DNA of 64,000 bases from NCBI GenBank assembly GCA_006386115.1, contig VFIW01000125.1, positions 1 through 64,000 on the forward strand, in the 5' to 3' direction. The notes under the pieces are model-generated. The model was not told where the DNA came from. It ran no database searches and saw nothing but the letters and a program-made list of their open reading frames with translations. Position numbers and translations under genes: made by a program. Positions within the stretch are counted from its first letter, which is position 1. Each line of letters starts with the position of its first letter. The stretch is from Globisporangium splendens (taxonomy: Eukaryota; Oomycota; Peronosporomycetes; Pythiales; Pythiaceae). This document shows positions 26,701 to 35,000 of the stretch, in pieces.

Positions 26701-27480
26701 CCCACATGGATGGATGTACCACCGAAGCCTGCAATTACTTCTCGAGCACGCCGCCATCTCAGCGCAATCTTTGTCAACCTTGAGCCATCTAGGGTCGTCA
26801 CTCTTTTGCAGCAGATTGGACAGATTTTGTCGATGCCGAGGGGTGGACTTCTTCTTCTCGTGATGTCCAAAGTACGACTTGAATCCTGCACATATTTTCT
26901 CGAAATGCTGGTCTGCATCGACCGAGGTTGGCGCCGTTCCGAGTCCCTTTAGATTGGTTCGTAGAAAACTTTGAAGTTGGATCGGGCTCTCACCGTCGTC
27001 GCTTTGAGTATTCAACATCGTGGTATAGAGGCTTCGAGTGGTTGTACTTTGAGTATTCAACGCTGAGGTAGAGGAGCTTCGACTGGCTACGATGCTGAGT
27101 GCTTGCATTTTCGCGTCTTTCCGTTTCTTGTGCAACACAACGGCACGATTCTCTTCCAGGATGTCTTCAATTTTCATGCTCGCTTCTTCGTCCTTCGATC
27201 GCATAAGGCGATAGAGCTCCGCAAACACGAAATCTTTGGGAATTTCCGAGCAAAAGGCTGCGATGAGCTTGCGCACATCGGAGAGAGTGGACCTCTCCAG
27301 TACTTCCACATCCGTCGTTGCAACATCAGGCTCGTTCCAATACGCCATAGTGTTAAAAGACATCTCCCACCTCTCCACGCTCATCGCCACGATTGTGATC
27401 GTCTGCCACTTCGGTTTACTGAACTGTGCGATTTGAAGCAGGTGCGCATTCGATGCCGATGCGAGCTTGTGTGTGAGTAG
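5793..27480 (-). CDS. Giant ARM/IQ/cNMP-fold protein, left copy (multi-exon)
   Basis: A minus-strand gene of about 16 exons encoding roughly 5,500 residues. I do not recognise the family. Exons read approximately: 27480-26395, 26330-24285, 24210-24009, 20112-19485, 19140-18752, 18682-18003, 17907-16470, 16430-14230, 14170-13300, 13240-12505, 12430-11395, 11320-10269, 10209-8105, 8030-7100, 7040-6570, 6550-5793. Most of the protein is hydrophobic helical sequence typical of ARM/HEAT solenoids. An IQ-like calmodulin-binding motif (KIQRSFLRWLYISR) lies near 24720-24770 and a cyclic-nucleotide-binding-like fold near 16700-17090. The C-terminal 250 residues are Ser/Thr-rich and then end HYAL. No signal peptide or membrane helices stand out. 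Most frame breaks are resolved by 50-100 nt GT...AG introns; breaks near 10020 and 6566 remain unresolved and are shared with the second copy. The start codon is uncertain: the frame is open upstream of the internal Met at 27390. The size and solenoid character suggest a scaffold, possibly cytoskeletal or ciliary, but that is speculation. Confidence 0.7.
5985..12745. repeat. Inverted duplication arm, left copy, main block
   Basis: This block is nearly identical to the reverse complement of 32025-38780. Scattered single-base differences and an 8-bp tandem duplication at 10210-10225 separate the two. The outer border at about 5985 lies within the last exon of the giant gene: beyond it the left copy continues to its natural stop, while the right copy switches to a leucine-rich-repeat gene. 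Confidence 0.93.
10210..10268 (-). other. Intron with 8-bp tandem duplication at its acceptor
   Basis: The intron runs GTGCGTG...TATCAG and is 59 nt here, against 51 nt at 34505-34555 in the second copy. The difference is a duplicated CTGATAGA (plus strand) that doubles the TATCAG acceptor. Without splicing the duplication looks like a frameshift; with this intron both copies read through to GHILHICKLHGEVPELEQEH. Confidence 0.75.
16700..17090 (-). other. Cyclic-nucleotide-binding-like domain in the giant protein
   Basis: The exon reads LTIFSRVAANDLLLLSELTE, then VRFQPGDLILSDERASGIFI and IVSGEVDWKL, then GKGCAFGSVVSRLF and IREVAIARNDTVYFCI. This is the usual order of a cNMP-binding beta-roll: the F-x-P-G-D-x-I turn, the I-x-x-G-E/V-V strand, the phosphate-binding cassette and the final strands. 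The cassette has FGS where FGE(L/I)A is normal, so the glutamate that contacts the ribose is missing and nucleotide binding is doubtful. ARM-like repeats precede it (17240-17490, e.g. VRKQAIQLLQSIAQMAQ). This domain is absent from the second gene copy. Confidence 0.7.
19141..19484 (-). other. Long intron (344 nt) with a short minisatellite
   Basis: Donor GTAGGTTTG follows ...CWEDG and the acceptor GGGCAG precedes VAKVRWHIVIDW, preserving phase. It is several times longer than most introns of the gene. A pyrimidine-rich stretch (19325-19380 region) and two repeat units (19187-19265) account for part of the extra length. Confidence 0.65.
19179..19270. repeat. Two-unit imperfect direct repeat
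   Basis: GGGTACAGCTTCCATGTTCT near 19181 recurs as GGGCACAGCTTCCATGTTCT near 19236, each followed by CAGAC(G/A)TG(T/C)CTGGG. The unit is about 35 bp with a period near 55 bp. It lies inside the long intron. Confidence 0.75.
20123..23962 (+). mobile_element. 5'-truncated RNase H-bearing LINE, copy 2 (intronic)
   Basis: This copy belongs to the same family as copy 1 and is antisense to the host gene. Shared sequence begins at TTCACGAGAACTTGCTGAC, about 330 bp further into the element than copy 1. It ends at the same ...CACCTTATAAAG tail, followed here by an extra ATAAAG. I found no convincing target-site duplication: only GTTGG occurs near both ends, at different spacings. A small deletion at insertion, or later loss, would explain that. 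Confidence 0.92.
20133..23861 (+). pseudogene. LINE reverse transcriptase-RNase H, three frameshifts
   Basis: Domain order and motifs match copy 1: GGYADDTTIYL for the reverse transcriptase, CSNPECSQ for the knuckle, and FFDGGSRGNPGPGGTG for RNase H. Three indels relative to copy 1 break the frame. One base is missing at the CCCCGTCGG near 20235; AG is inserted in TGGCCAGCTCTACGG near 21412; and one A is missing from the run at 21514-21519. The base that copy 1 lost near 2800 is intact here, so neither copy alone has a full frame but each is intact where the other is broken. No endonuclease domain remains. Confidence 0.9.
26995..27478. repeat. Inverted duplication arm, left copy, inner block
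   Basis: This block matches the reverse complement of 31365-31856 almost perfectly and encodes the N-terminal 150 residues of both giant-gene copies (SVERWEMSFNTMAYW...MLNTQS). Upstream of about 27478 the two copies stop matching closely. Confidence 0.92.
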
Positions 27481-27867
27481 CTCTCTTTCGTGCTTTCGAT
27501 CAAAGCTATGAAGCTTTGACTTTGTTGCCAGCGATGGGGGTGCCGCACATGGCTGCGATCGCTCGCGATGACGCTACTTCTTGCTTCATTTCTTGCTTCA
27601 TTTGAACCAGGGGTATTGTTGCCACCCATCATTGTAAGTCTTGCGCTAGTCTGCGAAAAACAACAACTCAGTAAGACACAATCTGAAGTGAGGCAACACT
27701 TCAGCACCGCCGAGTAGACAATACCAATATGAAGACCCTGAAACCAGACTGGTATACTGCCTGCCAAGGATCGCGACGTTTTGTTTTGACTGATAGTGCG
27801 AAACGACCAAATGACGAAATCACATTACTCTGGTGGCTTCGAATTAGTCGAAGGGGTCACTTTGCTA

Positions 27868-29703
27868 CTAGCTTCGAGCGATACTATGGTACGTCGGAGC
27901 TGCGAGTTGCTGCTGGGTTTCATGGATCTTCTGAATGAGTGCTTGGCACATAAACTGCTTACGCGAGAGCTTTCGGACTTCTTTCAGGAAACTGCTCAAC
28001 TCGATTTCACCATTGCTCAGCGCACGGTCCATGAAATACAGAGCATCTTCGATAGCATGGTACTCCGCTAGCGTTTTGATCAATCTGCAGTAGAAATGCC
28101 ACAGCCATTCTCATTAGTCAAACAGATAAACATTCTCACGTAGGAAAAGAGAGTGCTCGTACTGCTTCGAGAGTCCATCGCCGTCCACCAGAATTGTGTC
28201 CGGGTCCATATATTCCTGCATCCAAGTTGCAGCACAAGCACGGTTAGTCTTCGATACACGGGATGACAGGCGCTGCTGTGCACGAACCTTTGATTCATTT
28301 TCTTCTAGCCAAGTTGTGACCTCTTGGTCTTGGGCTTCGATGATTCCCTTTGCTCGAACCAAATCGTCTCGTAAAAATTCAAGCAGCTGGAGCCCTCGTT
28401 CAACGTTTTCTCTCGATTGTGTCAATTGAAGCTGATGCTCGAACTGCAAGTCAATGTCATCTATTTCCAGAAAAGCAGCACACCAATGCTTGGATAACAC
28501 AAAACAGGGACAAGATCGTTCAGCACTTTCATCTTCTTACCTCGAATGCGCTTGAACATCCTCTCAAGCTCTTGCTGAATCTTCGATGTGATTTCAACTT
28601 TGAGGGAAGCGCTGCGATCTTCGACACGTACAGGTGTGCTGACAGTGTTTCTGTTTGCATACTGCGGGGTTCCAAACAATGATTCTGATTCACTTTGTGC
28701 AGTGTATGATTGAAATTGCGATGCTTGGTACGAGCTGGGAGACTGCTGCGGCCGTTGTTGCTGGTAGTATGCTGCCTGTTGATATCCTGAATTGGCTGCA
28801 TTCGGGTTGTATGGAGACGGAGAATATTGCGACATCATATGCGCTGGACGACGAAACACAGGAGGCATGTTTCCAAAAATGGAGCACATATGCGCAACTA
28901 GCTCCACGAGTGTAAAATCCTACGTCACAAGCCAATCGTTTAAAATACACTGATTGAGCGTGCAAATGGAAACAAAATCCAGATCTCCTAAAATACCTGG
29001 CGCCAATCGGACGTGTATGGGATCTTCACAAATCCGTCGCTTGTCACATGGGGATGACCAGGTTTCACCATCATATCTACAGCAGCAGCAACAATATCTT
29101 CAAGTGCTATACGATGACACTGAGTATCTCACCAACAAGCGCAGTACCTGCGGTCGGGCGCACAAAACATACGGGCGGTGCCATCGGATACGACTCCACA
29201 ATCCAAAACTCGACCGGGATGTTGTACTGATTGCCCCGATAGAAAATGGGGATTGTGCCTTCCAAATTCAACAGCGTGCTCGTCGTACCGTCATTATGAG
29301 CTATGCACACAGCAGCAACAGCAACATTTCGTCAAATGAGTAAAAGAAAGCGCTCCTTCTTCAGCGTCACAACAGCATGCAAACATCAGCGCTAGAACCG
29401 CACCAAACATGCCACAGTTCGGCTGGAGCGACGGGATCTGACGCAGAAGCTGGTACACGTCGCCACGCACCCGCGAGCTTTGCTGTTGTTCATGCCGCCA
29501 GGCAGTTCGAATTGAAGTATCGCGAGAGAAAAGAGCGAAGAGCGTCACACAAAAAGAACACAAAACACACACATTAAACGCATGAGACGACAGGAAATCG
29601 CGAGGCAATATCCCAGAGACGCGTGTAGTGAGCGCATCCGTACCAGGTAGCACTGCAGCGACGAGAGGATCTGGTCGAGGTTGCTCACATTGTTGGCGTA
29701 CAT
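27868..29703 (-). CDS. TSG101: TSG101/VPS23, ESCRT-I ubiquitin-binding subunit
   Basis: The protein belongs to the ESCRT-I complex, which sorts ubiquitinated cargo into endosomal vesicles. Seven exons are inferred: 29703-29644, 29482-29404, 29300-29148, 29076-28997, 28919-28541, about 28488-28163, and 28084-27868. The N-terminal UEV domain reads NLEGTIPIFYRGNQYNIPVE, WIVESYPMAPPVCFVRPT and MMVKPGHPHV...IPYTSDWRQ, then IFGNMPPVFRRP, in the same order as TSG101. A Pro/Gln/Tyr-rich linker (SPYNPNAANSGYQQAAYYQQ) follows, then a coiled coil. The C-terminal steadiness box reads AEYHAIEDALYFMDRALSNG...FLKEVRKLSRKQFMCQAL. Phases agree at the first five junctions. The exon 6 acceptor is the least certain. 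The gene lies in the spacer between the two arms of the giant-gene inverted duplication and appears intact. Confidence 0.93.
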
Positions 29704-30303
29704 GGCGAGCGGCACCGCGTTCTTCTCGTTTCCCTTCTTTTCTATTCGCTTCTCATGCGAGTGTGGGGAGCACACGCTTTGTGATACACACACTCCGCAC
29801 TCCCCCGAGAGAGTGACTTTTCTGCATTCTGGGAGAGTCGTAGAGTTGTTGAAGTCAAGGGGTAAATCGAGTCTGCTGACACAAACACTCTTCAACGGTG
29901 GCACTCTTCTGAAAGTAAAACCTGGATGCTCAATCAGCAGTGCGACTAAGGTTTTATTCATTTTAACAAACCTGAATGGGTTCAGATTGGAAGCAGTTTG
30001 CGGCTATTCGGTGTAACCAGATATGTTTGACCGGTTGCTTTGGACAGGTTGACGAGTTTGACCTATTTTGCACCAATGAGCAAGAGATAAAATAGACATT
30101 ATAGCCAATCGCGTCTGCACATCATGCTTCTTTGAGTGTGTGTCAGTCAGTGTCACTGACTCAGTGAGCAAACAGCTTCAACTTTGCGCAATATCTGTCG
30201 TTTTACGCCAATAAGCGCACGTTGAAACAGCAATTATAGCCAACACGCGCACTCGGACCACGTTCTATTCGAGTGCGTGTCACACTGCAACCGCAGAAGT
30301 CCA
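29704..30303. other. Intergenic region, divergent promoters
   Basis: No coding sequence is convincing here. It separates the TSG101 start (minus) from a plus-strand gene. An inverted repeat GTCAGTG/CACTGAC with a one-base gap lies near 30146-30160. The interval is otherwise unremarkable. Confidence 0.5.
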
Positions 30304-31087
30304 ATGTGCGGGACAGGAACGCGAGACGCGACGGTGAGCGCCGCAGCCGATGGTGGCTCGAGACCCACGCCCGAGTTAGTGGGCAGCCATGGTCTGTCGG
30401 CTTCAAATTTGAGATCAGCGATCCCTTCAAGCACCAGCGAGAGCAACAGCAAGCCTCAACCCACCCAGCAGCACGGTGCTGCAAGAGTTTTTCTACTCGA
30501 CGCACTCGCAAGGAAAGCGAAATGTGACTTACCACGAGCACCCAACTCCACGCCACGCATGTCACTATCTGCTCACCGCACAAAACTCACGCGGTGGAAA
30601 CGACGCCGAAGACTTCTACTCCCGCTTCTACACGCCGCGGAAGACTGCCCAGTGGGAACGTCGTCATTTTGACATGAAGCACGCTGGGAGATGTGCTTGC
30701 TCACTCTTTGACAAGCGACTGAGGTCCCGTCGCTGACCGACGAAGCATCGCCTGCCGTCTATCCACTCCTCCCGCCAGCTCGATCTCGCTTTGCAAACAG
30801 ACGCATGATGATGCGCATCGCGCAAAGCTGAGAGCTGATGACCAGCAGCGAGTCCAGTTCTTGGACACGCGCAGCACTCGTACCTGTGAATCTGGATTGA
30901 AAGAGCGCAGGGTGATTCGCGCAATGCTTGATCAAAGTCAAGGCGCTGATACGTCGACAAAGCGTGCGAGCGTGGATTTGAGGTAAGACGAAAACAACAC
31001 GCTGGTCCGTTTTGTTTTGTATTTCTGGAGAGAGCCGCTGACTGGTGTGATTGTTCAATGGAAAGGAGATGCCAATGTGTTGTTTTA
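30304..31087 (+). CDS. Unknown small multi-exon protein
   Basis: I do not recognise this gene. A plus-strand frame reads VLQEFFYSTHSQGKRNVTYH, then TAQNSRGGNDAEDFYSRFYT, then PRKTAQWERRHFDMKHAGRC (about 30475-30700). A second open stretch at about 30790-30980 reads CKQTHDDAHRAKLRADDQQR and then TSTKRASVDLR, ending at a good donor (GTAAGACG, 30981). A final short exon near 31035-31087 reads TGVIVQWKGDANVLF and stop. The upstream part may begin at the ATG near 30313 in another frame, with an intron between. The charged, low-hydrophobicity sequence looks like a cytosolic protein. Exon borders other than the 30981 donor are guesses. Confidence 0.45.
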
Positions 31088-31364
31088 AAGGCTCTTGCCG
31101 CTTCCGCCTAATCAAATGCTCGACCCTTAGAAGGCAGTCTACCAGTGGTCAGGACCTCGACGACGCGAAAGGGTTGCTTCAGATTGCGTCAATTTTGATT
31201 TTTGCAGTTCTTCGACACACATTTCGCAACTGATGAGTCAGAGCGATACTCTTGCGGCAAATGAAGCACGAAACAACCTCAAAACCAACGATCACGGTTA
31301 TATGCGGCGTCCCCTATCTCAAACAGTAGCGGCGTCGACGGCCAACAACTCCAAACGGAAGCAA

Positions 31365-31856
31365 GAAAGAGAGCTACTCACACACAAGCTCGCATCGGCA
31401 TCGAATGCGCACCTGCTTCAAATCGCACAGTTCAGTAAACCGAAGTGGCAGACGATCACAATCGTGGCGATGAGCGTGGAGAGGTGGGAGATGTCTTTTA
31501 ACACTATGGCGTATTGGAGCGAGCCTGATGTTGCAACGACGGATGTGGAAGTACTGGAGAGGTCCACTCTCTCCGATGTGCGCAAGCTCATCGCAGCCTT
31601 TTGCTCGGAAATTCCCAAAGATTTCGTGTTTGCGGAGCTCTATCGCCTTATGCGATCGAAGGACGAAGAAGCGAGCATGAAAATTGAAGACATCCTGGAA
31701 GAGAATCGTGCCGTTGTGTTGCACAAGAAACGGAAAGACGCGAAAATGCAAGCACTCAGCATCGTAGCCAGTCGAAGCTCCTCTACCTCAGCGTTGAATA
31801 CTCAAAGTACAACCACTCGAAGCCTCTATACCACGATGCTGAATACTCAAAGCTCT
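31365..31856. repeat. Inverted duplication arm, right copy, inner block
   Basis: Reverse-complement partner of 26995-27478. The match ends after ...CTGAATACTCAAAGC. Confidence 0.92.
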
Positions 31857-32025
31857 CAAAGCCTAAAACAGCTTCCAGCGTTCAGCTTTGCACAACAATT
31901 TGGCGAAGTGCATGCGATAGCCGACATTTACTTGAAGAAAACGAAAGGTTTTACGCTCAAGTTGCGTTCTTTCCGAGTCGGCCATCATGCTGAAGCGCAT
32001 GTGGAAGGCGAGAACGGAGAGCTCT
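31857..32025 (+). other. Filler sequence at the internal deletion junction
   Basis: About 170 bp with no partner elsewhere in the window. It keeps the frame (QSLKQLPAFSFAQQFGEVHA, IADIYLKKTKGFTLKLRSFR) and joins the two duplicated blocks. The frame could be fortuitous or derived from another paralogue. Confidence 0.7.
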
Positions 32026-35000
32026 GCGATTCAGAACGGCGTCACACTTTATCGAACTCTCGCGAAAAATGTCTGGAATTGTTGCCGGCGAGTATTGATC
32101 AAATGGTAACGGAGCTGCAGCGTAATTTCCTACTGACAGCGCTCTGTCATCTCTCTTTCGTGTCCGAGGTCCTTGCTGCAGCGATCGAAGACAACTGGAG
32201 GATAGCTGTCCTCAAATGCGTCGATGTCAAGAAAAGATCACTCGTGTTCAAAGTTATCAACCTTCTCTTGAAGATTGACACCCGAATCGAGCCCTCTGCA
32301 AAGGTACGACAGAGTTCCATCAAGGCGCACATTACAGGAACCTTGTCTAACACTCTTTTCTTTCTTTTTTATCCAGGCAACTCTGTGTTTGCGCTGTATG
32401 CTAAAATTTGGCTGGCATGAAAATCCCTTGAGTGAGCTGCCGGTATCCGTTCTTGGTGGCGGGGTGGCAGCAGCAGCGATTACGTGTGAAGAACCCAGTC
32501 CTGCCGTTCAAATGCCGCGTTTACTCGCCCGAGCGTTCCGCAATTGCTCGCGCACTGCTAAGTACTCTCTGGCATCGCTACCAACCACAGCGACCCTAAA
32601 GATGACTGGCGAAGATTTCCGTCTCCAGATAGCGGAGCCGAACGCATGGACACAGCCCCCTCGTATCGTGTTCGTCAAAGACGAGTGGTGCGCCACTTCG
32701 GTCGTCGAATGCTTTTGGATGATCTCACGGTGCATGGTGGATTTAGTGAAGTGCCCGACGATAGCTACCGAAATACAAGACGACACGGCATTTATTCGAA
32801 GCATTTGCACAACTATTTGCGGCGACTACTGCGCCTACTTGACGCATGCGAATCTGGTGCTCTTGTCGGCCATTTTGCGCGACCTGGTTGTCTGCAAGCG
32901 ACGCGCTGTGACGGACGCTGTTGATATTTCTGCTTTCGTTCCTCTTCTTGACACCAGAAATGTGGAAACGTGCGGGTGGGCGTATCAGTGTGTATGGAGC
33001 TTGCTTCGGAACCGAGAGACGCAAGCGGGATTCGTGGACCGACTTGTTCGTTCCATTGCCGGCATGGCACACAGCAGTGGAAACAAGTCTATTAGCCAAA
33101 GTATAAGTCCCGAGAGCATCACTCTCCGGCGAGTGAAAGAAGCTGCGTATGCTTCTGATCTAGACGATCGAGGGCTGGAGGCTGTGTTCGGGATTCTCGC
33201 TCAGCTGGCCAAGTCCGCTGCGCTCCACAGCGCAATTTTAACAATGGACGAGTCGCTTCCAGCGGTGCTGTTCTTTGGCGACCCTGGCTCGCTTCTCTCG
33301 GCAATCATACCAATGGCGAAGGAACCGATTTGCACGCAGCAGGCGAAGCTTGTGTGCCAGCTTTGCAGCGTACCAGCCAGTTTGTAACGTGTACTTGCGG
33401 CACGAAATGCATTGGAGGTGTTGAAGACTGCGGTACTTACCAATGTACCTCCAGTTTGTGCACCTGCTTGTCAAGCGCTTGACTTGATCACTTCCCAGCG
33501 GGATGAGCTACGGGTCGATGAGTATCTTCAGGAAGTAGAAGGGTCCGATGAACTCATTTGTCGCGACGAACTGCAGCAGATCTTCGAAGAGAATGATCGC
33601 GAGCTTCTTCAAGGGATACATCAAATCCTCGCTACCAACATCGACGCGAGTGGACCTGCATCGATCCACGCACAGAAAGCTGTCTGCGCTTCCATCAACG
33701 CCATCTGCAACGTGATGTCATCGAACGCGCTTTTCGTGCGCTTGCGGACGGAGGTATGCAATATGGCGTCGAGTGAATTTGTACGTCTGCTGCTCACGTT
33801 TGTAACAGCAACAATGGGAAATGACGACGCAGACGAGGCGTCTACGAAGCAGCATTACCGGCAGCGAGATGAACTTTCGCGAATCAACGCGCTTCGTATC
33901 CTACGCCGTGTGACAAAGCTTGCATCTGTGGCCGAGCTCTTCGGTATCCGAGCTGAATCCCACTCGGAACTGTTGGATCTCGTGTTCTTTCTACTGCACC
34001 CGCTGAAAATCGAGACTGCGGAGCGTTGCAATCAAATTCACGCCGACGATATCATGTTTCACACCTTGCTTGTGATTAAGAACGTTAGCCTCGACTCAAG
34101 TGCAGCGGATGCAATCACCACTCGAATCGATGCGCTCGTGCACTACATCGTGTGCCCTCGTCCATCTCTACGAGTGTGCAAGGCTTTCTGGGATACCGCT
34201 TACAATCTGGTTGGCCACAACTTGCATCTCGTGAAGCTCAGCAAGTGTTTCTCCGAGACCCTTGAGGAGCATCTTGTGAACCCGAACTTGGAACGGACCA
34301 CGCCCTCCGGTATTCCCGAGTTGGTAGACGTGATCACCAAAACGCTGCGCAAGGTCGCGGAAAGCAGTATCGACAGCCACGCAAACCTCGTTCAACTTCT
34401 TCCGTCGTACAATCACTTCCTGACCACTGGCGCGGACACGCATGGCTTTGTGCTCACGCCATCGAGCCTGGAAAGCATCGCGCTCGCGATGTCCTACATC
34501 ATGGGTGCGTGTAGTCCTCACCTGACTGCATTCACGAGGATGCTGAATCTATCAGGGCACATCCTCCATATTTGCAAACTGCACGGCGAAGTCCCGGAGC
34601 TCGAGCAAGAGCATCACCGTGGTGCTCTGCCCCTGAGGAGTAACGAGCCGCGGCTTTCATTCACGCAGACCAGAGGCATGCAGGTTGCCATCGAGCGACT
34701 GATCTGCTCATTATGCGAGTTGCTTTCGTCGTTCCACGAAGACGAGAACAAGAGCATTTTCCAGGCTACGACGTGTCCTGGCACGTTGCAGGGGGAGACG
34801 CGCCATCACAGTCTACAGTCGGGTCCACGCGGAAACAGACCATGTCGACGACTACGCCTGCCCGGAAATCTCGCCAAGCTGTGCAGCCGATTTATGCGAG
34901 TACTCGGAGGCGCCTCGTCCTTCACAGTGAAATTACTGGCGTCTTCTGCCAGGGATACTCTCCGCCTACACTTGAGCTCCACGACCAAATTCTCGGGATT

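Noticed and set aside
5793..27480. Left giant-gene copy as a pseudogene full of stops and frameshifts
   Set aside because: Most apparent lesions vanish with standard introns, including the TAA at the 71-nt intron (left-copy equivalent of 33384-33454) and the 8-bp duplication at 10210. The unresolved breaks are shared with the other copy, so they are not recent decay.
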